Below are positions 21,214 through 30,719 of a stretch of DNA of 64,000 bases, in pieces. Under the pieces are notes generated by a model, which was not told the DNA's origin, made no database searches, and saw nothing but the letters and a program-made list of their open reading frames with translations. Position 1 is the first letter of the stretch. Every line of letters starts with the position of its first letter. Origin of the DNA: Cymbomonas tetramitiformis (taxonomy: Eukaryota > Chlorophyta > Pyramimonadophyceae > Pyramimonadales > Pyramimonadaceae); assembly GCA_001247695.2 (NCBI GenBank), contig LGRX02029058.1:1-64000 (forward strand), read 5' to 3'. Position numbers and translations under genes: made by a program.

Positions 21214-23766
21214 TGGCTACTGCCCCGTGGAACAGTACTGTCACAAGTACTAAGGTTGAATCACTCTAGCGGTCATCTTATAAGGCTAGATCGGTCAGTT
21301 GACAGCTTAGAAAAATCATTTAGGACCCTATTGATTTGTTTTCGACGATACTATAGAGTAGAAATGGATTTAGACACGCTTTTATACGGCATGCTTTCAA
21401 GGGGTGCAAAGCCTGAAAATTAATTAATTCGCGCAGTACTGTGACAAGTACTGAACACTAGAACCCTTGGGAGACCCTCTTCCGAGGCCTTGGAGGTCAA
21501 ACCAACCACCATGTTTCGAAATTGGAAGGTATGTAAGGTATTTCGCAACTCACTTGCGTGATTGATACGGATTAGGCCCCGCACGGCGATGGCATATGAG
21601 CCACACCCGCCAGAAATCTGAAATTCGCTTTTTCGAGGATTTGTTTTTTTGAATTGGATCCGCGCGAACGTGTGGCATAAGCACATAAGTCATGGTATGC
21701 CGGTCGTGAAGGCTTCTAAAATTCAATAAGTATGTATAGTTGGTCAATTTAAGTGCTCATGGCATATCCATGTGCATACGATGCATTAAGCGTGTCATTC
21801 ATATCGAAAGGTGTGGTGGCCGCTCAACGCCCAATTATACCATTTCCCCCGCACCCGGACCCTAAGCCAAATCGACCACAACTTCCTCGATACATGGAAC
21901 CATGTGACCTATAAAGTGTTATATGCCACATCCATGTACCTCACATGGCATCCTAATATGAATATACGGCATCTTAATGGCTGCATGGCGGCAACACCCA
22001 AATATCCAGCCAGGATCAACTACAACTCAGCTGCTAGACCCACTCATTCGTTAAATTCCCAAAAAGTATTTCCCCTCACAGAAGGCTACAAAATCAGTTT
22101 CTCGTAGCCCAAAATATCATTTTGAATCATATTTGGGCGATGTACGGCGCTAGGGTACCCGTTGCAATAATTGCGAGCATGCTACTTGTGTGTGCGTACT
22201 GGTACTCTGTCTGCCAGGCCCTAGCACCTCGTCCCCAACACTCAATCATGCACCTCCAATATCAACCATGCCCAAATCAGTACATCTCGTAGTCCGGATT
22301 ATCATATTGAGTCATGCCCGTGCGATATATGGCGCTAGGGCGCCCGTTGGGGTGATTCCTAGCATGCTACTTGCGTACGCGTACACCTGTGTTGATTGTG
22401 AGGTCATAGCGCATATCTGACACTCAACTATGCATCCCCGACAACGTATAGGCCCCGTTCGATGCTGGTTATAGTCCAAAAGATCATTTTGAATCATATT
22501 TGGGCGATGTACGGCGCTAGGGTACCCGTTGCAATAATTGCGAGCATGCTACTTGTGTATGCGTACTGGTACTCTGTCTGCCAGGCCCTAGCACCTCGTC
22601 CCCAGCACTCAATCATGCACCTCCAATATCAACCATGCCCAAATCAGTACGTCTCGTAGTCCGGATTATCATATTGAGTCATGCCCGTGCGATATATGGC
22701 GCTAGGGCGCCCGTTGGGGTGATTCCTAGCATGCTACTTGCGTACGCGTACACCTGTGTTGACTGTGAGGTCATAGCGCATATCCGACACTCAACTATGC
22801 ATCCCCGACAACGTATAGGCCCCGTTCGATGCTGGTTATAGTCCAAAAGATCATTTTGAATCATATTTGGGCGATGTACGGCGCTAGGGTACCCGTTGCA
22901 ATAATTGCGAGCATGCTACTTGTGTATGCGTACTTGTACTCTGTCTGCCAGGCCCTAGCACCTCGTCCCCAGCACTCAATCATGCACCTCCAATATCAAC
23001 CATGCCCAAATCAGTACGTCTCGTAGTCCGGATTATCATATTGAGCCATGCCCGTGCGATATATGGCGCTAGGGCGCCCGTTGGGGTGATTCCTAGCATG
23101 CTACTTGCGTACGCGTACACATTGATATATATGTGATATGACTGTGAGGTCATAGCGCATATCCGACACTCATCTATGCATCCCCGACAACGTATAGGCC
23201 CCGTTCGATGCTGGTTATAGTCCAAAAGATCATTTTGAATCATATTTGGGTGATGTACGGCGTTTGGGCACCTGTTGGAATGATTTTTAGCATGCTACTT
23301 GTACCACGTTGGATCGCTTGGAATATATTAGGTTTTTCACATGCAGTAGGGTGGATGTTATCATGCCAATTGCATCAAATCACGGTATGCCAGCGGGCCC
23401 ACGAAATCACACATCATTGGGCATACTACATATCTTCAATTTGCATGATTGCGGGGCATACTTGATGCCAAAATCTCTCAGAAAAAAAATCGAAAGAGGT
23501 GACACCATTTTTCACACAAGGCCGTAACCACTATATCACATAAAGTACTACCCGAGTGACAACATGCTACCAGCGAGAGCACTGGACGTGGTCTGTCGAC
23601 CAATGGGCCACAAGGTAACTCAGTTTGGGTCCCAAAGATGATATTATATGAAGGATATCATCAGTATTGAACAAGAGGGCATCGAAAAAAATTCCACCGC
23701 GTCAGTACTTGTCATAGTACTGTTTTCGAAAACAGTACTGTGCCAAGTACCACGGGGCAGTAGCCA
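21214..23766. mobile_element. non-autonomous TIR element, 2553 bp, TSD TTCA
   Basis: Ends are TGGCTACTGCCCCGTGG and its exact complement (17 bp), flanked by TTCA at 21210-21213 and 23767-23770. Subterminal words ACAGTACTGT and (A)AGTACT recur at 21231-21250, 21435-21453 and 23703-23750. The last includes a palindrome with arms CAGTACTGTTTTC and GAAAACAGTACTG. The interior carries a 367-bp tandem satellite and no transposase. The insertion lies in an exon of the methyltransferase gene. Removing it with one TTCA leaves the exon in frame. Confidence 0.92.
22107..23290 (+). repeat. 367-bp tandem repeat, about 3.2 copies, two-monomer structure
   Basis: Units start near 22107, 22474, 22841 and 23220 (partial); the third is lengthened by about 12 bp around 23120-23140. 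Each unit consists of two related monomers of roughly 180 bp. One contains CATATTTGGGCGATGTACGG and the other a diverged GTGCGATATATGGCGC version. Both are followed by GCTAGGG...CCCGTTG and AGCATGCTACTTG. This is a higher-order satellite inside a transposable element. Identity between units is very high, so amplification is recent. Confidence 0.9.
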
Positions 23767-23770
23767 TTCA

Positions 23771-25153
23771 TCCGCCTTGACGCAGCGACGCTTTGCCTCG
23801 AGCAAATGCTGATGCCCAAAGCAGGTGAATCTGTAGAATAACAAAGAAAGTGTAAGTTGGAACACATATGCATGCATCCATCAACGCAATGGGTCTTACC
23901 TGTATCTGCCTTGCCCGATGGCCGCCCAAACGATTGCCTCTGGGTTGGTGCTTGTTGGATCGTCTTGATTCTCTATGACGGAAATCAGGGCTGGAGATCC
24001 CGAACCGGTGTGTGGGTTCCAGTACATCATTTCGGCAATAGCCTGGGCGTGATGTTCGTCCAGTGGTCGAGGGCGATGCGCTCCTTCTGCATCATCGATG
24101 TACTGGATGGGGATTCTCCACGATGTCGCACATGGATTATTATTGTCGACCAACTTATGCATGTCATCGATTTCCCTGATGGCCCACATAAGCAACGTAT
24201 ACTTGGTTTTAGTAATGCACATACACCATCAAAAAAAGCAATGGTCGTATAAGTAAATCTCGGGAGGGAAGATGCATACTTGCGAATGGCAGCCTGCTTT
24301 TTTTGCTCATCTGCCTCGGTTTCATCGGCGGTCTTCGGAGTCTTTGAAGGGGACACAATCTCCTCATCACCCTGCTCCATGATGAATGCAGTAATTGGCC
24401 GCTGCGGAGTTCCAGCTGCAGGAGATACAGGGCCCGCTGATGGGAGACGGCTTGCCGCTGATGGCCCTGCAGCAGGGCTTGCCGCCGATGGCCCTGCAGC
24501 AGGGCTTGCCGCCGATGGCCCTGCAGCAGGGCTTGCCGCTGATGGCCCTGCAGCAGGGCTTGCTGCAGAGAGTCTTCGAGCTGCACGAGTGCCTTGAGCA
24601 GGTGAAGCAGCTGAAGTTAGAGGTGAAGTTAGAAGTGAAGGAGGTGGAGCCGTTTTTGGAAATGGTTGTTTACGACCCGTATCGCGTCCACCTCCAACTG
24701 GAGGTTGCGTTTGCACCTCAGCTTCGTCTCCACAGACCTCAGCTTCAGGAGATGCAGGCTTGCCACCATCGGAACCTTCTCACAACACAAAAGCAAATCA
24801 ATTCTCAGTATTTGAATACATATATCATTTTTGTGACCTAAGACGGAGAGCGAAGGAGAAAGGGAGATAGAGAGCGAGAGATGTTTTATATCGGCTCACC
24901 GGCATCGCTTTCAGGGTTGGCATCTTGTTGCGTTGGAGATGGAGACTCGGCTTCAGGAGATGCAGGCTTGCTACCATCGGAACCTTCTCACAACACAAAA
25001 GCAAATCAATTCTCAGTATTTGAATACATATATCATTTTTGTGACCTAAGACGGAGAGCGAAGGAGAAAGGGAGATAGAGAGCGAGAGATGTTTTATATC
25101 GGCTCACCGGCATCGCTTTCGAGTGCCGAGTCGGCAACTGGTTGCGTTGGCAC
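23771..25153 (-). CDS. ParB-like/DNA methyltransferase protein, N-terminal part
   Basis: Exons: 25108-25153, 24900-24983, 24282-24775, 23900 to about 24201, and 23771-23830 (continuing at 21213). The 24282-24775 exon encodes four copies of an Ala-Ser-Pro-Ala-Ala-Gly-Pro-Ser type repeat. The following exons encode a ParB/Srx-like module: PLDEHHAQAIAEMM, a strand-rich segment, then FGHQHLLEAKRR in the place of the usual dG-HR-A motif, followed by a helical segment (NLSAIEMNQ). ParB-like plus methyltransferase fusions are known mainly from phages and mobile elements. The true 5' end is unclear: a further exon may lie at about 25220-25380 (minus), which has an open frame ending near a GTTAAATC donor. 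Neighbouring introns are 69-124 bp. Confidence 0.6.
24776..25107 (-). repeat. tandem duplication of one intron plus one exon
   Basis: The 124-bp introns at 24776-24899 and 24984-25107 appear identical, and the 84-bp exon between them resembles the start of the next exon (both begin GGTTCCGATGG in coding sense). The 208-bp unit has been duplicated in tandem. Because 84 is a multiple of three, the extra exon adds 28 residues without changing frame. Confidence 0.85.
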
Positions 25154-25740
25154 CTAGGTCCCTTCGATATTCGGACGCCCATATTTTTGTAGGAATCCAT
25201 CGATCATAGATTTAACACGTGCGATGTACGGGTGCACGCTTCGGTTGCAGCCGGCGCCGTACTGAGGCCACTGACATTTGGATTGAGATAGGAGAGTACA
25301 ATGATGTCGGAGAATGGATTGATTACGACTTCGAACCCTCTCATGGGTAGCTACGGAAGTAGCGATAATGGCAGCCACTTTGAATACTAGGCAAGCCTCG
25401 TCCCCTCAAATCCTTTCGGGAAATCATCGATGGTCAACAGGTCAACATTCCAACGACAATATGATTTTACAATCGCACGAGCGCACATTATTTGCGAGCT
25501 CAGATTGTTCGGACGCCCAAGGAATCCTTGGGAACGCGTACAGTAAACACTCGATTTTAAGAAAACAGGAATTTTAGGTCAGCCTAGCAACTTTCTTATT
25601 TATATAGAAATCTTAAATATGGAGTGTTATGTGTTAAATATTGTGAAGAAATCAAAAAAGCTGGCTAGTTTCTTATTGGCGGGTTTTCTTATTACTGAGT
25701 GATTACTGTATCACATGGATGGAACAAACACCACATGTCT
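25154..25740. other. no gene with certainty; possible 5' exons of the methyltransferase gene
   Basis: A minus-strand frame at 25154-25378 lacks an ATG and ends at the putative acceptor of the next exon, so it may be an upstream exon. A second open stretch with an ATG near 25490 (minus) could be a first exon. Neither can be proved by eye. 25570-25700 is AT-rich and empty. Confidence 0.35.
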
Positions 25741-25749
25741 GCATGGTCA

Positions 25750-25756
25750 TATAAAA
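25750..25756 (+). promoter_or_regulatory. TATA box (TATAAAA)
   Basis: TATAAAA stands 83 bp before the ATG at 25833. The same box and a similar following sequence (AACTTGCTT here, AGCCTGCCT there) occur 89 bp before the paralogous gene at 26577, so the motif is conserved between duplicates. Confidence 0.55.
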
Positions 25757-25832
25757 CTTGCTTTCACGGCATCCCTGTTCATTTTTTGCTTGCGCTCACC
25801 ATCCACCCACCTCCTACCAACATTCCAAGAAC

Positions 25833-26189
25833 ATGGACGCTCAGCGAATCAACCTGACGGTCGATCCGAAACATGTTTTTTTGTTTTTTATTGTTCTGCC
25901 CTTCATCCGTGCAAGGTACGATAGGAGAAGGCAAGCGCAAAGGGATTCAGTTGCTAGAATGAGAAACGGCGAATGCCCAGAGTGTATGAGGAAGTATTTT
26001 GACCTTTGGGAGGACAAGAATCGGAGGAACGATTTATGGCATAAACATTTTCATGAGAGGCACGACCCCGTGTGGCGTCGAGCCTTGGAGTTAGAACCAA
26101 TCCGTCCCCGTTTTCGTCTGACACGCCTTGGCCGCCATCTGTTAAAACTGCAGAGTCACCCGAATTTTCACCCCGACAATCTCGATTGA
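25833..26189 (+). CDS. small basic protein, tandem paralog A
   Basis: A 118-residue protein with a short hydrophobic stretch (residues about 15-25, FLFFIVLPFI), then an Arg-rich segment and a CPEC...H-x3-H-like cluster (CPECMRKYF...HKHFHERH) that could bind zinc. Its beginning resembles the protein at 26577 (hydrophobic LP(F/A)IR.R, then Arg-rich). The 5' flanks of both share CCCACCTCCTACCA and a TATA box, supporting tandem duplication. No known family recognised. Confidence 0.5.
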   Translation: MDAQRINLTVDPKHVFLFFIVLPFIRARYDRRRQAQRDSVARMRNGECPECMRKYFDLWEDKNRRNDLWHKHFHERHDPVWRRALELEPIRPRFRLTRLGRHLLKLQSHPNFHPDNLD

Positions 26190-26487
26190 TGACCAGGTAT
26201 ATGTCTTTCTTGGGCAGGATTGCCTTGCTATCATCCTAGCCACAAATTCTTATCCACCTGTGCATTCCGTGTGCCCGCAGATGATGACACCAAGCTCCTC
26301 GCACACACATCGCGGTGCATTGGCTACTTTGAAGAGGCGCACGTAGAGTAATAACAATAAGAATAACACATAGTCTTCGATATGCAACGAGGTTGTGTCA
26401 TTGTGAGATGACCTTTTGACAATAGTAGAATGAGATTTGTACTTTTTATGTAACATGTCTTACGTTGGTATGTAAAATTTCACGCAT

Positions 26488-26494
26488 TATAAAG
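26488..26494 (+). promoter_or_regulatory. TATA box (TATAAAG)
   Basis: TATAAAG stands 89 bp before the ATG at 26577 and matches in position the box before the paralog at 25833. Confidence 0.5.
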
Positions 26495-26576
26495 CCTGCC
26501 TATCTCTTCATCAGCATTCATTTCTCGCTTTCGCTCACGATAGACCCCACCTCCTACCAGTGAGCGACATACCCAG

Positions 26577-27177
26577 ATGCCAGACTACTACATTGTCCTT
26601 TTCCGTTTTGTGCTTCCCGCCATCCGGGAAAGACGCCGTTCCCGCGAGGAATGCTTTTTGCACGCATGGGTAGAAGAACGATTTCTGTGGGCCCTTGAAA
26701 CACGAGTACGCATTACATGCCCCGATATCCCTGGCACATTTACCTCAGAAATCATTGTGTTTCCTGTGACACTTGCGCGGTTTTTTTTTTCATCCTCGGA
26801 GAATTGTGAACGACGACGTCGGCGGCTTAAGAGTCAATGAGGCGTCCTACTTTAATCGGACTAGTTGGATTTCCGGTATGAATTTGTATCGCAGTTTTAA
26901 CGAACTCCACCGACGATGGTTATATGATCACCATTGGGCCTGGTGCAACGGTTGGTTTCGCAACCTCCTTGACTATGACGCTGATGGTAACGAATTCGTC
27001 TATGATCGTGTATACGACCGGCCCTGTTGCGATGATTGCGGAAGGTCAGATTCACTTGTTATGCGAGTGACTTACCCACATCGATACATATGTGTCGACC
27101 GCGCGAGTTGCGAGTTCTGGCAGGATACCGATGATACCGAAACTGGTGACGGTCACCCAACCTACTATAGGAAGTGA
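26577..27177 (+). pseudogene. small basic protein, tandem paralog B, frameshifted
   Basis: The frame from the ATG at 26577 resembles paralog A at its start (FRFVLPAIRERRR). At a run of ten T (26781-26790) the sensible reading changes frame and continues to a stop at 27175. That second part is rich in Trp, Tyr and Asp and has a Cys-rich motif CCDDCG...H...C. A homopolymer length change, real or a sequencing error, explains the shift. With the frames joined the protein would be nearly 200 residues, longer than paralog A. Confidence 0.45.
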
Positions 27178-27413
27178 CATGTGACAGTTTCGGGTGTCAC
27201 AATGTCAAATCCAACACACCACCTAGGGTGGTGACCGGAGCTAATGTGTGAATCAAACTAGTAACAAACTCCCTACTCATCTTCAGGAGGAAACAACAGC
27301 ACCAGTGGGGGCATGTACTCTTGGTCAGGGCGGTCCCAGCTCACAACAAAGTCTGCCAGATACACTGTGAGTGCTAAAACCCTAAACACAGCTCAAACCG
27401 AAGGAGCTCTTCT

Positions 27414-28234
27414 TGCTGGATTCAGTGCACCGTAGGTCATAACTTGCATGACTCCGTTCGACTGTACCAGTACTCGTACAGTACTTGGTGACAGATACCT
27501 AGGTCACAGACGCTTTATATTCGTGATCTCTTATAATCAGTTTACACTTGTATCAAACTATTCAGTGACCACCCGATATATTGCGGTACAATATATCTCA
27601 CAGGTTATGAGGTATCACCCCGCTTTCTTCACTGCTAACTTTGCCATGATTGGCTAAGCTTTTCCGCTTGGCGGGGCGTTGGGGCCTCGCGAGGTGTTGA
27701 ATTGGCCAATTTAGAGCGTGCGGCTTGCGCTATGTTACGGTGAGGTTTTCGATTGGAACTTTCGGCTTATCCTACGAGTGTCTGCGTTGGAATTTGTTTT
27801 TGACTGGGCTTGATCACCCTTGTCGACATCTCCTTGGCCGCTGCATCTCCGTCTTCGTTGGTTTCGTTCGACCCCTTTCGGCCTCCCACTCCGTAACTGC
27901 ATTACTGTACCGGCGCTCGCTACCCCACAATTTGCACCTCGCCTTTTCCACAACGCCCCTCCTATAGGATTTTGTTCTGATGACTTCATCTTCAGTTGGA
28001 ACCCCGGCCGTGGGCGCTAGAATGCGCCTTGACTCAATTTTCGCTAGAAACGTGGGTGCTCGCTATAGGAGCACCCCGCAATCAGCGCATATCATACAAG
28101 TGTCAACTGATTATAAGAGTTAACGAATATAACGCTATCTGTGACCTAGGTATCTGTCACCAAGTACTGTACGAGTACTGGTACAGCTAAACGGAGTCAG
28201 AGCAATTATGACCTACGGCGCACTGAATCCAGCA
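27414..28234. mobile_element. foldback element with about 145-bp terminal inverted repeats
   Basis: Bases 27414-27560 and 28088-28234 are imperfect inverted complements, beginning TGCTGGATTCAGTG. They contain GTACAGTACTTGGTGACA on the left and its complement on the right. The word GTACTGTACNAGTACT resembles subterminal words of the 21214-23766 element. The 530-bp core has only short uninteresting frames. No clear target duplication is visible, so the precise ends are uncertain. Confidence 0.75.
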
Positions 28235-28244
28235 TGAGGTGCCC

Positions 28245-28835
28245 TTAGCCTGTGACGTTCACTTGCTTGCGCTTGGATGGAGACGCGCCGTGTCGAGAAT
28301 TTCCGCCGTGGTATGAGAACTTTTTCCCTGAAAGGGTGCCAGTGTCCAATCCCATAGACGTGCCAGCTCCAAAAGAAAAGTCGTTCGTCACTTGCGCCCA
28401 CGATGGGAACGGTTTGATCGTCTCTGGAGAGGGTGGTATGGGCTCTGGCTGCTTCTCGCTCGCCTCTGCGTTGACTGCCGTCAGTCGCTTGGCTTTGCGT
28501 GATGCTCGCTGTCGCTTGCGTCTTTCTGTTTTCACACTGGTCTCCTGCTGCGTGGCGGTGTCCTGCGAAGTAAGATGTTCTCCTGCCTGAAATTTGTGCC
28601 TAGGGTCCCTTATGCACGCGCTTTTCGCTGTAGGCCTGCATAATGACGCGCTAGTCACGACTGCTTCTACTGCCTCTAGTAGGTTGTGCGTCAAAAGCTG
28701 CTCTGTGGTGAGTTCAGATGGCCGCGCTTCCTCAGGCAACGCAGCCCCATACGCTCTCGCAATTCTCAAAGCTGCCAACGCCGCAGAAGATGCGTTGTTT
28801 ACAGTCTTCAAGAGGGCTGCCAGACTCTGGTACAC
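28245..28835 (-). CDS. unidentified basic protein or exon
   Basis: An open frame of 196 codons starts from a GTG with no ATG upstream before a stop, so it is either a 3' exon or begins further inside. The N-terminal half is Ala/Leu-helical. The second half has a strongly basic KTERRKRQRASRKAKR stretch and a Pro/Ser/Gly-rich tail ending PSKRKQVNVTG. It stops 11 bp beyond the foldback element. No known domain. Confidence 0.4.
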   Translation of the reverse strand: MYQSLAALLKTVNNASSAALAALRIARAYGAALPEEARPSELTTEQLLTHNLLEAVEAVVTSASLCRPTAKSACIRDPRHKFQAGEHLTSQDTATQQETSVKTERRKRQRASRKAKRLTAVNAEASEKQPEPIPPSPETIKPFPSWAQVTNDFSFGAGTSMGLDTGTLSGKKFSYHGGNSRHGASPSKRKQVNVTG

Positions 28836-29452
28836 AGGATGGGCTCGTTATGGGCGTCTCAGATTGCCGCGCGACGGCATACTGAGCAAGGTACCGAACC
28901 AAAAGGCGTAAAATAAACCCTTCACTCAAAAACATATCCATAATATCACAGAATGATGCGACGAAAACTTTTTAAGCCAAAAAATTTACCACGGAGGTGC
29001 AGCCGCCTTCCTGTCCGGCTCCCGTTTTTCGTATTGACGCTATTTTTTCCGTGGTAGGGGTTACTGCTCGAAAGGATGGACGCGAGAGCAACAGCCCCAC
29101 TCCCCACCTCAACACGTTCTCAGAAATACACAGCCAGCGCTAATCTGGGCACCATAACCTACTAGAATATCACTAACGAGCTACGGCAGTGATATCCTAC
29201 GAACTCGGAACGTGTCGGGTGAAAAACTCAAGATGTGATAAACAGATAACACATATACGATTGTTCGGACGAGTTTGATTATGCCATGTCATAATGTGAT
29301 AGTGGACATATCTCAGTAGGTAGTGATACTCCCACAGATTTGGGCTCTACTGTCACTTTCCCAGGGATGAATCCACACGACGCCGCCGCCTGAGATGCGG
29401 CGAGGCGCTCGTTGGTGGTGAGTCCGTGGGGGAATACGCGGTAATTGCGGTA

Positions 29453-30529
29453 CAGTGCTTCCAATTATTGACTATATGTGTTTTTTTGGTGTCAATAAGT
29501 CTTTAAATTTTGGATTATTTGTGCCTTTGTGAGAATTAATTTATTCCAAACTTGTTTATTGACGGGTATGTTTGCATGCGCGAGTGCATTTATTAATTTA
29601 AACCTTATTTATTGGTTGGCATGTTTGTATCTGCATTAGCATTTATTCATTAAATCCTTGTTTATTGTTGGGCTGGGTCCGCAGTTGAACTTTGATTATA
29701 TACGAACATATTGGCATATCGAACGCATGATTCCGATCACGTTTCATATGAAACTGAAGTTGTTTTCTAGTGCGCCCGCCTGACGGGTCATTTACCATTC
29801 CGATCATATCTCGCGCCGTGCCTATCTATTTGAGCCGTAATCTTGATATTCTTATAGAGGACACTGAGCCCGACATTTTGAGCTATCAAACGTAGTAATA
29901 CGGTCAGTATTTCTCATGACGAAGATATTTGGGGTTATGTCTGAAAAATGCTGAATGTCAAATGCCGAATGTCTGAAAAATGCTGAATGTCATGGGAAAA
30001 CATACTCATCCTCAACAGTATTGTTGTGGTCAGAGGAGTTGCCTTTAGTAGGGCCAACATCCGCGCCTAATGAGAACCCTACGGTGAGCCATAGCAATAT
30101 GAAGAACAGTATGCCTTTCATACTGTGCGTACGGATTTGAACGAAGTTACGTAATGCAACAATTTCCAAGAACGAACGAAGGTGCAAACCTAAGAAACGC
30201 ACGGCGGAAACAGAAGTGATTACAGACACGCAGACACGGCTACAGTGCTGACACGTCGAGGGCATGGGCACTTGGTTCGTATCCAATTAATTTATAATTA
30301 CACTATTTATTGGTCGGGCAAGTAGCATCGCACCTGGAGTTTTATCAATAATAACTTGTTTATTGACGGTGTAATCCTCTGTTCAGTCCGCATTAGTTAA
30401 TAAAAATCTTATTTATTGGGGATCAACCACCGTGCGATGAAACATTTATTGTTTCCTTATCTATACTATTGATGAAAGCTATTTTTTAAAATAGTTAATT
30501 ATTTTATAAGTCAATAATTGGAAGCACTG
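29453..30529. mobile_element. Tc1/mariner-like non-autonomous element, 1077 bp, TA target
   Basis: Ends are CAGTGCTTCCAATTATTGAC and its complement, each bounded by TA, as in Tc1/mariner elements, whose termini commonly begin CAGT. Inside both ends the word TT(G/A)TTTATTG recurs: about 29556, 29606 and 29660 on the left, and about 30307, 30356 and 30411 on the right. All are in the same orientation. No transposase is present. Confidence 0.85.
29990..30121 (-). CDS. 43-residue micro-ORF with signal-peptide-like start
   Basis: Within the Tc1/mariner-like element an ATG opens a 43-residue frame: MK, then about 16 hydrophobic residues (GILFFILLWLTVGFSL), then G-A, then a hydrophilic Asn/Asp/Glu-rich tail. 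This has the layout of a secretory signal peptide with a short mature part, or a first exon. It may be chance, because short hydrophobic frames are common in AT-rich DNA. Confidence 0.3.
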   Translation of the reverse strand: MKGILFFILLWLTVGFSLGADVGPTKGNSSDHNNTVEDEYVFP

Positions 30530-30719
30530 TATAGCCGCACGTTCGTTTACGACGCGTGGCGTCTTTGCGATTAGCGGGACCGGAGCGGACTGACGGAGAC
30601 ATCGTAGATGGGTTGGGATTTTTACTTGGCGGCGACCCGCTGAAGCAACCGGGGATTATTGCCTGGTTTGTTCTCATTTGGTAGCGCCTGACCCATTCGC
30701 TGCCGCCATTCGTCACTCA

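Larger units (their letters stand above)
29279..30716 (-). pseudogene. small unidentified gene split by a Tc1/mariner-like element
   Basis: Coding pieces 30531-30716 and 29279-29452 are on either side of the element at 29453-30529. With the element and one TA removed the frame runs through without a break (…RKRTCGY then RNYRVF…). The joined protein would have about 120 residues: a basic Ser/Pro-rich part, then a segment with LTTNERLAASQAAA. The upstream piece lacks an ATG at its limit, so more exons may precede it. Function unknown. Confidence 0.5.
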
